From assembly GCA_045587285.1 (NCBI GenBank), contig JAZNBZ010000216.1:1-5497 (forward strand): a stretch of DNA of 5,497 nucleotides, in the 5' to 3' direction. The notes below the pieces were generated by a model. It saw nothing but the letters and a program-made list of their open reading frames with translations, did not search any database and was not told the DNA's origin. Within the stretch, counting starts at the first letter, position 1. Each line of letters starts with the position of its first letter. The DNA comes from Flemingiibacterium sp045587285. GTDB lineage: Bacteria; Bacillota; Clostridia; Oscillospirales; CAG-272. Of the stretch, positions 1-5,497 are shown piece after piece. The position numbers and the translations under genes were made by a program.

Positions 1-132
1 GCAGATAAACAAAAAGCCTTTACCCATCTGCACAATGCAACAGAGCTTCTGAAAAAAGCAGATGTTGTCAAAGAAGTAAAGGATTATGCTCAGGCAGGTT
101 TTGACAGACTGCAGAAAGAAATTGAGGAATAA
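1..132 (+). CDS. C-terminal end of an unidentified helical protein (5' truncated)
   Basis: Reading frame 1 is open from the left edge to a TAA at 130-132 and gives the last 43 residues of a protein whose start lies outside the window. The tail is charged, rich in Lys, Glu and Ala, and has no Pro or Gly breaks apart from one Gly. It should therefore form one or two amphipathic helices (for example HNATELLKKADVV and FDRLQKEIEE). No motif identifies a family; the tail of a TPR-like or coiled-coil protein would fit. The next gene starts two bases after the stop, and its ribosome binding site (GAGGAA, 124-129) lies inside this reading frame, so the two are very likely co-transcribed and translationally coupled. 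Confidence 0.6.
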   Translation, partial: ADKQKAFTHLHNATELLKKADVVKEVKDYAQAGFDRLQKEIEE

Positions 133-134
133 CT

Positions 135-761
135 ATGAACAGTATTCGATTAAAAACAACATACATCGCTGACAGTCTCCCTATCGGAAGCTCTAAATTT
201 TTCGGAAACCCCGATGTGTGGGAGGACTTTGAATGGCCGGCAATCGAAGAAGACGGTGAGCTGTACGACCTGACCTTTATGTGTCAGATCAACTGCGCTG
301 AGATTGCAGCCTTTGATAAGGACGGAAAACTCCCGAAAAACGGTATGCTGTATTTCTTCTATGATTTAGACGAGATGCCCAGCTCCCCGTCCATAGAACA
401 GGCAGCGAAAGTATTATACTATAACGGAAATATCGATTCCCTCCGCCAAATCAAACTCGTGGATGAAGATGGCGAGGATCTGTCCGTAAAAGAAATGAAA
501 CTTGATTTTGAAATTGTAGATGCCGGATATCTGGACGATACAGACTCCACCCACCTGCTGCTTGGAGTTCCGTCCCTGGACTACGGCACTTATTACGATA
601 TTATTGACGGTTGGCAAATGCTTTTGCAGATCGATTCAATGGAAACGGATGAAGTGGTTATCAACTTCACAGACGAAGGTGTGCTCTGCTTTTACATCGA
701 GCCGGAGAAATTAGAAAACGGAGATTTTTCCGACGTTCGCATTATGCAGATTTACAGTTGA
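135..761 (+). CDS. DUF1963 / YwqG-family protein
   Basis: This 208-residue protein has the landmarks of the YwqG (DUF1963) family in order. They are an N-terminal SSKFFGNPDVWEDFEWP block (residues 19-35, the usual 'SKfGG.P....eWP' signature), FMCQINCAEI (48-57), LPKNGMLYFFYD (66-77), LLGVPSLDYG (142-151), MLLQIDS (162-168), and a C-terminal block running from NFTDEGVLCFYI to DFSDV (177-201). The length is slightly short for the family, whose members are usually somewhat over 200 residues. The molecular function of DUF1963 is not established. There is no signal peptide or membrane segment, so it should be cytoplasmic. The ATG at 135 is chosen because GAGGAA lies 5 bases upstream and the conserved block begins soon after. 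Family assignment is strong, function unknown. In polymorphic-toxin loci such proteins can sit near immunity genes, but no toxin is seen here. Confidence 0.85.
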   Translation: MNSIRLKTTYIADSLPIGSSKFFGNPDVWEDFEWPAIEEDGELYDLTFMCQINCAEIAAFDKDGKLPKNGMLYFFYDLDEMPSSPSIEQAAKVLYYNGNIDSLRQIKLVDEDGEDLSVKEMKLDFEIVDAGYLDDTDSTHLLLGVPSLDYGTYYDIIDGWQMLLQIDSMETDEVVINFTDEGVLCFYIEPEKLENGDFSDVRIMQIYS

Positions 762-773
762 GGTGACAGACTT

Positions 774-1307
774 ATGGATTTGAGCCAGGCATTAGAGAGT
801 ATTCAGCAAAAAATAGACCTGCAAGGGAGCCGAATGACCGAAGAAGAAGCCAGCGTTCTGGGCGCCAATCTGGATAACCCGACGGCGGTTTGCTTCTATG
901 CCATGGGTCTGCTTATGAACAGTTCGGTGAGATTCAAGAAACTGTTCTTCCAAGGATACGATGAATTGCAAACCGAAGCCTTTGCCCTGCTGGACAAGGA
1001 AATTGAGAATAAAAACACTCTGGCGATGTATCTGACCGCTCAGATCAAATGTGGAATGTTTGGCAAGTTTCCACGGCAGGCGGAGGAAGGTCGCGCCCTC
1101 TATGAGCAGTATTATGAATTAACAGGCGACGAAGACATCAAAACCGGCATTTTGGATCGGTGGGATGCGTTCGACGAGGAAATGAAACGCCACTTTGACG
1201 ATATGAGAATCTATGAAGTGATGACCGATCTGAGAAATCAAGGCTTCACCGATTTTTCCAGCCACGATGAAGCGTATTATGAAGACGAGTCGGACGGTGC
1301 GGAGTAA
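774..1307 (+). CDS. Hypothetical helical acidic protein, possible degenerate Sel1/TPR-like solenoid
   Basis: This is a 177-residue protein of no family I recognise. It is predicted to be almost entirely helical and is acidic, ending in an Asp/Glu-rich tail (about residues 164-177). Residues 82-121 (from TLAMYLTAQIKCGMFG to LYEQYYELTGDEDI) loosely follow the Sel1 helix-turn-helix pattern: small and hydrophobic residues in the first helix, a Gly-rich turn, then an aromatic second helix. Residues 35-81 could be another such hairpin. This resemblance is weak and is inference only. No catalytic motif, signal peptide or membrane segment is visible. The start is supported by GAGGTGA at 760-766, which overlaps the stop codon of the DUF1963 gene and lies 7 bases from the ATG, so translation is probably coupled to that gene. 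Confidence 0.75.
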   Translation: MDLSQALESIQQKIDLQGSRMTEEEASVLGANLDNPTAVCFYAMGLLMNSSVRFKKLFFQGYDELQTEAFALLDKEIENKNTLAMYLTAQIKCGMFGKFPRQAEEGRALYEQYYELTGDEDIKTGILDRWDAFDEEMKRHFDDMRIYEVMTDLRNQGFTDFSSHDEAYYEDESDGAE

Positions 1308-1310
1308 GGC

Positions 1311-1341
1311 TTGAAACGGTGAAAGCGGTATACGTTATGAT
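1311..1341 (+). promoter_or_regulatory. Possible weak promoter before the two-module protein gene
   Basis: TTGAAA at 1311-1316 and TATGAT at 1336-1341 resemble sigma-70/sigma-A -35 and -10 boxes, but the 19-base spacer is longer than the ideal 17. Transcription would start near 1348 and leave the ribosome binding site at 1361-1364 in a short leader. The 64-base gap before the next gene leaves room for it. The match is modest and could be chance; read-through from the upstream genes is equally possible. Confidence 0.25.
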
Positions 1342-1371
1342 GTTGACAAGAATTAGGAATGGAGTATAAAT

Positions 1372-2088
1372 ATGAGAACGCTTGAATGGGACGAAGTCCT
1401 GGCACTTGAGAAGTTTATGGTCGAGGACAACGATGAAATCATCGGCATAGAAATACACGTGGGCAAGGATTGGCGGAATGGATATTCCGAGCCGGATTCC
1501 GTTGTGAAGTATTCACTTGAGGAGCTTTCGGGCGGAACGCTTATTGAGCTGGAAGACGTTATCCTGTGTGCCGTGGTTGGAGATAAGCTTTACTATAGGA
1601 AGAAGAAATACGAAAGCGTTGGTTCTACGAGTCTCGAATATGTATACAGAGGTGTGAGCAAGGACACCGGGGATTATATGTACGAGAGAGCTATGCTCTC
1701 GTACAACTGTCCTTTAATTATACTGCCCGAGGAGGAGGTTGTCTTTCTGGATAAGATCCTCGTGCGTGACAACAAGCGTGTGGAAAGCGTAAGATTCTTT
1801 CCGGGTTACTGCGGTGTTGGAGGCTCCAACACCTCGGGCTTCAGTACGGATTGGGACAGCGCGTACGAGTATACCTCCGAGGAGCTCGACGGAAGGAGTC
1901 CGCTTTGGATCCATGGAGAAGAGGTGTGCGCTCTGGTAAACGATGTGCTTTATTTCCGTTATAAAGACCGTGACGGTAATATGCATGCGCACACTCTTGA
2001 TTATAGAAAAAGAACGACCCTCATCCGCGGTGATGAAGTCGCTTACGATACCATTGCCGCAACGGAAGTGTACTTGATAATGAAATAG
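1372..2088 (+). CDS. Hypothetical protein with two diverged copies of one module
   Basis: This 238-residue protein belongs to no family I recognise. Its clearest feature is an internal duplication. Residues 7-78 and 121-198 align along their length, first as DEVLALEKFMVEDN against EEVVFLDKILVRDN. The second matching block is YSLEELSGG...CAVVGDKLYYRKK against YTSEELDGR...CALVNDVLYFRYK. Each copy looks beta-rich, with strands alternating hydrophobic and charged residues around an acidic 'SEEL' turn. Residues 84-119 link the two. The protein is soluble, with no signal peptide, membrane helix or catalytic motif visible. The ATG at 1372 follows GGAG (1361-1364) at 7 bases. Two stop codons lie in tandem at the end (TAG then TAA). 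Small acidic two-copy proteins like this can be immunity or binding proteins, but nothing in the sequence proves a role. Confidence 0.75.
   Translation: MRTLEWDEVLALEKFMVEDNDEIIGIEIHVGKDWRNGYSEPDSVVKYSLEELSGGTLIELEDVILCAVVGDKLYYRKKKYESVGSTSLEYVYRGVSKDTGDYMYERAMLSYNCPLIILPEEEVVFLDKILVRDNKRVESVRFFPGYCGVGGSNTSGFSTDWDSAYEYTSEELDGRSPLWIHGEEVCALVNDVLYFRYKDRDGNMHAHTLDYRKRTTLIRGDEVAYDTIAATEVYLIMK
1390..1965 (+). repeat. Protein-level tandem duplication within the preceding gene
   Basis: Unit 1 is 1390-1605 (residues 7-78) and unit 2 is 1732-1965 (residues 121-198). By hand alignment, 7 of 22 residues are identical in the first block. In the second block, residues 47-78 against 167-198, 13 of 32 are identical. 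Unit 2 carries about six extra residues between the blocks. A weaker echo, SLEY (87-90) against TLDY (208-211), suggests each unit extends a little further. The DNA copies are too diverged for a recent duplication. Confidence 0.7.
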
Positions 2089-2160
2089 TAAACACCGCAT
2101 TGTTGCAGTATATGACGGTGAAAATGTCGTCGTCGCGGCGACCATAGGCATGAGCAGTTT

Positions 2161-2169
2161 TGATATAAT
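2161..2169 (+). promoter_or_regulatory. Extended -10 promoter element for the Sel1-repeat gene
   Basis: TGATATAAT is a perfect extended -10 (TGn followed by consensus TATAAT at 2164-2169). The -35 position at 17-base spacing (ACCATA, 2141-2146) is poor, as is common when the -10 is extended. Transcription would start near 2176, just before the ribosome binding site at 2181-2186, giving a leader of about 20 bases. It probably drives the Sel1 gene and the closely spaced genes after it. Confidence 0.5.
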
Positions 2170-2180
2170 TAACTCGTAAA

Positions 2181-2186
2181 AGGAGG
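2181..2186 (+). promoter_or_regulatory. Consensus Shine-Dalgarno for the Sel1-repeat gene
   Basis: AGGAGG, a full match to the anti-Shine-Dalgarno core, lies 8 bases before the ATG at 2195. It fixes that start codon and predicts efficient translation. Confidence 0.8.
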
Positions 2187-2194
2187 ACGGATTT

Positions 2195-3835
2195 ATGAAA
2201 CCGCAAACCGTATTAAAAATCGACCCTGTAGGAAAAACCGCTGAGCAGATTTATGCTGTACGCGATCAGTGGATCTGCGAATATCAAAAGTACATCGAAG
2301 AAAACCCCGATAAAGAGGAACTCGGAGCATTACTCATTGATCGTGTTACACGTGCGGCAGAGATGCTGATCGTGCGCTATGCAAATGTTCCAATCGAGGA
2401 GCAAAACAAAAAGGATCCCGACAGCGACTTTGATTATGATGATTATAACCCCGCATACAAAGAGGAAAACGCCTCCCTTGACGGAGATTTCCCCTTGGGT
2501 AATGCATACGATGCGGATTTTGCTACCCTTTATTTCACCATCGAGAATCTGGTGCGTATTCAGTTTGGAGAAACCAATTCCGTTCCCACGGGGCACTTTG
2601 TTGAGCCTGCTTATGACGTCCTTGTGAGAAAAGGATTTATTTACGAGCTTCAAAAGGAATGGAAACTGGCAGAGGATTGCTATCGCGGCGGTGGTATGTC
2701 AAAGAGTGTTCAGCACCGTGAATCGGAATGTCGCCGCAAAAAGAACGTGCAAGGTGAACTGGCCTACGGCGAGGCACAGCATTATATGGAAACCGGCGAA
2801 TGGAGCAAGGTATATTCTCCACTCCAAAAAGCCGTTGATATGGATAATTTAGATGCCACGGTGGATATGGGACTTGGCTGTATCTACGGAACCTTTGGAA
2901 TTTGCACGGATTACGAGGAAGGCTTGGCACTTCTGCGTAAAGCCGCAATGTACGGCAACGTGAGAGCTTGTATGGAGATCGTTGAGTTACACGATAACGG
3001 TGCCGCCGACATTGAGGGCGAAGAAGCCGAGAAGCTTTGCAAAAAGGCAGCCGAAGCCGGCGATCCAAAAGCCATTATCCGATTGGAGGATGGCTTTGAT
3101 ACCCGTCCGCTTGTAGAAATTTTGAAAGAGCAGGTTGAAAAGGGCAACATCGATGCGATTTGGTGGCTGTATAACAGCGCCGTGAAACGCAAAATGCCCG
3201 AAGAAGCGCAAATGTGGTATGAAAAAGCCTTGGAAGCCGGTCAGGTGGATGCTTTGCTTGCCGAAGGCAAGAAGCACAGCGTGACAAACCGTGAGCTTGC
3301 CGACCGGTTTTTACGCCGTGCGGCAGACAAGGGCTATGTTCCTGCCATCATTGAGCTTGGTAAACTTGAACTTTTGGAAGGCGATGAAAACTTCCGTGAA
3401 GTTGCCTTAAAGTGTAACGATGCAAACTTCGCCGCATCTCCCGAACTTCGTGAGCGCCATAAGCGTCAGTTTGCATGGTTCTTGCTTGCGGCAGAGGGTG
3501 GCTCCACAGACGCGATGACGAGCGTTGCCGTTGCGTACCATTACGGCTATCCCTGTGATAAGAATGACGAGACTGCATTTTTGTGGGCTTCCCGTGCGGC
3601 AGATGCCGGCGATTCCTACGCAATGTATCAGGTCGGTTATTTTTACGAGAATGCACTTGGTTGCGATAAGGATATGGATGCAGCCGTTATGTTCTATACA
3701 GGGGCGGCAGAATCAGGAATATTTGATGCTATGATACGCCTTGTGGAGATCTACGGAACTGGTAAAGACGGTGTAGAGAAAGATATACACAAGGCAAACC
3801 GATACCGCTTTTTGTCGGGAATCGGACGTGATTAA
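2195..3835 (+). CDS. Sel1-like repeat (tetratricopeptide-type) protein
   Basis: This 546-residue soluble protein has two parts. The N-terminal part (residues 1 to about 185) is helical and interrupted by a very acidic, probably disordered stretch (73-92, Asp/Glu-rich). It is not a family I recognise. From about 219 to the end it is a solenoid of Sel1-like repeats, seen as recurring second-helix endings. Examples are LLRKAAMYGN (247-255), LCKKAAEAGD (281-290), WYEKALEAGQ (341-350), RFLRRAADKG (371-380), FLLAAEGGS (429-437), WASRAADAGD (464-473) and FYTGAAESG (500-508). Typical 'A...LG..Y..G.G...D...A' first-helix patterns also occur, e.g. from AMYQVGYFYENALGC to DMDAAVMF (476-500). Sel1 repeats are protein-binding scaffolds, so this is likely an adaptor with no enzyme activity. 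No signal peptide is visible, unlike secreted Sel1 proteins. The gene after it begins 26 bases downstream. Confidence 0.88.
   Translation: MKPQTVLKIDPVGKTAEQIYAVRDQWICEYQKYIEENPDKEELGALLIDRVTRAAEMLIVRYANVPIEEQNKKDPDSDFDYDDYNPAYKEENASLDGDFPLGNAYDADFATLYFTIENLVRIQFGETNSVPTGHFVEPAYDVLVRKGFIYELQKEWKLAEDCYRGGGMSKSVQHRESECRRKKNVQGELAYGEAQHYMETGEWSKVYSPLQKAVDMDNLDATVDMGLGCIYGTFGICTDYEEGLALLRKAAMYGNVRACMEIVELHDNGAADIEGEEAEKLCKKAAEAGDPKAIIRLEDGFDTRPLVEILKEQVEKGNIDAIWWLYNSAVKRKMPEEAQMWYEKALEAGQVDALLAEGKKHSVTNRELADRFLRRAADKGYVPAIIELGKLELLEGDENFREVALKCNDANFAASPELRERHKRQFAWFLLAAEGGSTDAMTSVAVAYHYGYPCDKNDETAFLWASRAADAGDSYAMYQVGYFYENALGCDKDMDAAVMFYTGAAESGIFDAMIRLVEIYGTGKDGVEKDIHKANRYRFLSGIGRD
2849..3829 (+). 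repeat. Sel1-like repeat array in the preceding protein
   Basis: Roughly eight helical-hairpin units of about 34-38 residues lie between residues 219 and 545. The best formed are 219-254, 255-290, 438-473, 474-509 and 510-545. The units around 290-318 and 380-436 are irregular, and the latter carries an insertion (about 392-422). Only the amino-acid pattern repeats; the DNA is diverged. Confidence 0.75.
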
Positions 3836-3861
3836 GTTGTCGGAAAGCGAGGAAAAACCCC

Positions 3862-4497
3862 ATGGATATTATCTCAGCAGTAAGAGAGCTTTGCAAAGGT
3901 GAAAAAGGCTTTCTGAATATGTTTGATAAAGCCAAAAGCGGCGGGAAGCTCGCAAGCCTTACAGATGATGCTCGTGATGCCGATCTTTTTGAAGCTCTGC
4001 TCTATGGCAAGGCAAGAAGTGCGCTTGTCGAGATGATCAATGATGCGTACAACTATAAGGAATACGCTGTCAAGGCACACGGACTTCTTGTGTCGGATGG
4101 ACTCAGTGCAGCGGATGCCAAGAGAGCACTTGAGATCTTCTTCAAGGCTTTCGGCTTCCCCGGCTACAGAGAAATGGATCAGTCTAAAGTATCCACTGTG
4201 AGCGATACCATTGGAAGCGATTTCACGGTGGAATACGAGGGCGAAGTCAGAGACGGTAAGGAACACGGCATTGGAAAGAGAACCTGCTATTCGGGCGGTA
4301 AATGGAGCAGCTACGACGAATGCGTATGGATCGATGGCGTTATGAACGGTTATATGAGCGCCAAGGCAATAGAATTTGGTATGTTTGAGGTTCAAAAGAT
4401 CGGCTTCGTCGTTGATGATCATGAGGTGGGCAAAACCAAATGCTTCTCAGGCGAAGATGAATACTATGACGACGGTCTCAAATTTAGTGCGAGGTAA
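3862..4497 (+). CDS. Helical-domain protein with MORN-like C-terminus
   Basis: This 211-residue soluble protein has two parts. Residues 1-100 are helical and end in LLVSDGLSAADAKRALEIFF...AFGFP (75-100). That resembles a helical motif ('L...yglseeaA.wAve.wa.ALG') I have seen in many clostridial proteins linked to zinc ribbons or TPR/Sel1 proteins; I know no name for it. Residues 125-147 form a MORN-type repeat (YEGEVRDGKEHGIGKRTCY, then a Gly-Gly-Lys-Trp turn). Weaker echoes follow at 151-179 and 181-199. MORN repeats act in protein or lipid binding and occur in the B. subtilis YwqK antitoxin, though this protein is not clearly YwqK. The start follows GAGGA (3849-3853) at 8 bases. The next gene begins three bases after the stop, so the two are likely coupled. 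Confidence 0.78.
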   Translation: MDIISAVRELCKGEKGFLNMFDKAKSGGKLASLTDDARDADLFEALLYGKARSALVEMINDAYNYKEYAVKAHGLLVSDGLSAADAKRALEIFFKAFGFPGYREMDQSKVSTVSDTIGSDFTVEYEGEVRDGKEHGIGKRTCYSGGKWSSYDECVWIDGVMNGYMSAKAIEFGMFEVQKIGFVVDDHEVGKTKCFSGEDEYYDDGLKFSAR

Positions 4498-4500
4498 AAT

Positions 4501-4695
4501 ATGAGTGATAATATGAAAGTAAAATGTCCCAAATGCGGAAGCGAAAATGTAATCTGTATGGATGGCAGCGGTGCTGTATCTAAATATGGCGGCAACGTCA
4601 TGATTGATATTGCACCCGATATGTGGCTGTGCAAGGATTGCAAGGAGAGCTTTCGTTTAGAGGATCCCGATAATAACGAAAACGCAGACAAATAA
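4501..4695 (+). CDS. Small zinc-ribbon protein
   Basis: This 64-residue protein carries two CxxC knuckles: CPKCGSEN (Cys9 and Cys12) and CKDC (Cys44 and Cys47). This is the classic four-cysteine zinc ribbon, with 31 residues between knuckles, and an aromatic Trp42 just before the second. The C-terminal tail is acidic and probably disordered. Zinc ribbons of this size can bind nucleic acid or protein; nothing here decides which. The start is supported by GAGGT (4491-4495), which overlaps the end of the MORN-like gene and lies 5 bases from the ATG. Close spacing on both sides (3 and 13 bases) places it in an operon with the MORN-like gene and nadE. Cys19 is extra and probably not a ligand. Confidence 0.8.
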   Translation: MSDNMKVKCPKCGSENVICMDGSGAVSKYGGNVMIDIAPDMWLCKDCKESFRLEDPDNNENADK

Positions 4696-4708
4696 GGAGA
4701 AACAAGCG

Positions 4709-5452
4709 ATGTTTGATGCTTTGAAAGTAAAAAATGATTGTGTAAACTGGATCAGACAGTTCTTTGCCGAGAACGGCCCCGACTGTAATGCGGTCTTGGG
4801 TGTTTCCGGTGGCAAGGACAGTTCTATCGTGGCGGCGCTTTGCGTAGAAGCGCTTGGACGTGACCGAGTGATCGGTGTGCTGATGCCCAACGGCGAGCAG
4901 GCAGATATTGATATGTCCTATCGCCTTGTAGAGCATCTTGGCATCAAACATTATGTGGTAAATATCCACGATGCAGTAAAAGGTCTGACCGGTGCGATAC
5001 CGATGGAACTGACCGAACAGAGCCGTACCAATATGCCGCCGAGAATTCGAATGACGGCGCTTTACGCGGTGTCCCAATGCTGTAACGGACGTGTGGCAAA
5101 CACCTGTAATCTCAGCGAAGATTGGGTGGGCTATTCTACACGCTACGGCGATTCCGTTGGCGATTTCAGTCCTCTGTCTCGTCTTACGGTGGCAGAGGTT
5201 TTGGCAATCGGTCGAATTCTTGATCTGCCGCGTGAGCTGGTTGAGAAGGTTCCTGCCGACGGCCTATGCGGAAAAACAGACGAGGACAACCTTGGCTTTA
5301 CCTATGCCGAGCTTGACCGCTATATCCGTACCGGCGAGATCGAGGATCAGCAGAAAAAGGCACGCATTGATGCTATGCACAAAAAGAACCTGTTTAAGTT
5401 GAAGCTGATGCCGGTGTTTGAACCGGACATCCCAACTGCATTGAAACTGTAA
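4709..5452 (+). CDS. nadE: Ammonia-dependent NAD(+) synthase (NadE)
   Basis: This enzyme amidates nicotinic acid adenine dinucleotide (NaAD) to NAD+ using ATP and ammonia, the last step of NAD+ synthesis, in the cytoplasm. The 247-residue protein shows the full family signature. It has the N-type ATP pyrophosphatase loop SGGKDSS (residues 33-39) and the arginine-containing RTNMPPRIRMTALYAVSQ helix (106-123). The NaAD/ATP site follows as NTCNLSEDWVGYSTRYGDS (131-149) then DFSPL (152-156), and last comes PADGLCGKTDEDNLGFTY (182-199). It is near the normal length for a stand-alone synthase and lacks the N-terminal nitrilase-type glutaminase domain, hence ammonia-dependent. No key residue appears missing. 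The ATG follows AAGGAG (4694-4699), which overlaps the stop of the zinc-ribbon gene, at 9 bases. Another gene starts 20 bases after its stop. Confidence 0.95.
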   Translation: MFDALKVKNDCVNWIRQFFAENGPDCNAVLGVSGGKDSSIVAALCVEALGRDRVIGVLMPNGEQADIDMSYRLVEHLGIKHYVVNIHDAVKGLTGAIPMELTEQSRTNMPPRIRMTALYAVSQCCNGRVANTCNLSEDWVGYSTRYGDSVGDFSPLSRLTVAEVLAIGRILDLPRELVEKVPADGLCGKTDEDNLGFTYAELDRYIRTGEIEDQQKKARIDAMHKKNLFKLKLMPVFEPDIPTALKL

Positions 5453-5460
5453 ATTGGAAC

Positions 5461-5465
5461 GGAGG
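5461..5465 (+). promoter_or_regulatory. Shine-Dalgarno for the gene at the right edge
   Basis: GGAGG lies 7 bases before the ATG at 5473 and is the main evidence that a real gene begins there. Confidence 0.65.
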
Positions 5466-5472
5466 CAGAATA

Positions 5473-5497
5473 ATGAGTAACCAAGATATCAAGAATT
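5473..5497 (+). CDS. Start of an unidentified gene (3' truncated by window edge)
   Basis: An ATG 20 bases after the nadE stop opens a frame of eight codons (MSNQDIKN) before the window ends. A strong ribosome binding site and the operon-like spacing support a genuine start. Too little is present to name the product; co-transcription with nadE is likely, and its identity would help say whether this is a NAD-metabolism operon. Confidence 0.6.

Larger units (their letters stand above)
2089..2194 (+). other. 106-base intergenic gap with a coding-like stretch
   Basis: No complete gene fits here. One frame is open from 2084 to a TAA at 2177-2179 and reads as a plausible protein tail (HRIVAVYDGENVVVAATIG, then about nine more residues). 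It has no upstream ATG behind a ribosome binding site; its only ATG is at 2150. It may be a remnant of a decayed gene or chance. A small hairpin (2129-2142) is not followed by a T-run, so no terminator is supported. The right end holds the promoter and ribosome binding site listed separately. Confidence 0.4.

Noticed and set aside
1343..1370. TTGACA (1343-1348) and TATAAA (1365-1370) with a 16-base spacer, a near-consensus promoter
   Set aside because: Transcription would begin near 1377, after the ATG at 1372, and would omit the ribosome binding site. It cannot serve the annotated gene, and no later in-frame start has its own ribosome binding site.
2129..2142. Hairpin GTCGT-CGCG-GCGAC as a possible terminator
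   Set aside because: The stem is only five pairs, one of them G-U, and no T-run follows. It lies inside a coding-like GC-rich stretch.
1714..2151. Minus-strand open frame (145 codons) opposite the duplicated-module gene
   Set aside because: The plus-strand frame shows a conserved internal duplication at protein level. The minus-strand product is unstructured in pattern and has no supporting ribosome binding site or family.
2351..3603. The 11-mer CGTGCGGCAGA occurring at 2351, 3317 and 3593
   Set aside because: It encodes the common Arg-Ala-Ala-Asp/Glu run of helical repeats with preferred codons. Spacing is irregular, so it is not a DNA-level repeat or binding-site array.
3874..4422. Long open frame (182 codons) on the minus strand
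   Set aside because: It lies wholly within the helical/MORN-like gene and its product has no recognisable motif. The plus-strand frame has the ribosome binding site and domain evidence.

Overview
The window is a compact, single-strand stretch of bacterial chromosome. All eight complete or near-complete genes, plus one clipped gene at each edge, read left to right with short gaps (2, 12, 64, 106, 26, 3, 13 and 20 bases). Starts are ATG and nearly all sit behind strong purine-rich ribosome binding sites. Base composition looks moderate and the proteins are rich in Glu, Asp and Lys. This style, together with the families present (YwqG-like DUF1963, Sel1 repeats, MORN-like repeats, a small zinc ribbon), suggests a Clostridia-type Firmicute, probably gut-associated. 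No marker gene fixes the taxonomy.

Left part (1-1307): the tail of an unidentified helical protein, a DUF1963/YwqG-family protein, and a small helical acidic protein of unknown family. They are packed tightly enough to be one transcript. Middle (1308-2194): a possible weak promoter, then a protein of unknown family built from two diverged copies of one module, then a 106-base gap. The gap carries a good extended -10 element and a short coding-like stretch with no start codon. Right part (2195-5497): a large Sel1-repeat protein, a helical-domain plus MORN-like protein, a 64-residue zinc-ribbon protein, an ammonia-dependent NAD+ synthase (nadE), and the first eight codons of another gene. Spacing from the Sel1 gene onward suggests one operon.

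Only nadE has a firm biochemical role: the last step of NAD+ synthesis. The others are scaffold or accessory-type proteins without recognisable catalytic centres. A YwqG-like protein, a MORN-like protein, a Sel1 protein and several small acidic orphans in a row recall the immunity-gene arrays that follow polymorphic toxins. In Bacillus subtilis, for example, ywqG lies near the ywqJ/ywqK toxin-antitoxin pair, and YwqK is a MORN-repeat protein. No toxin is visible here, so that reading is an inference. I see no tRNA, rRNA, CRISPR array, insertion sequence, integrase or convincing terminator.
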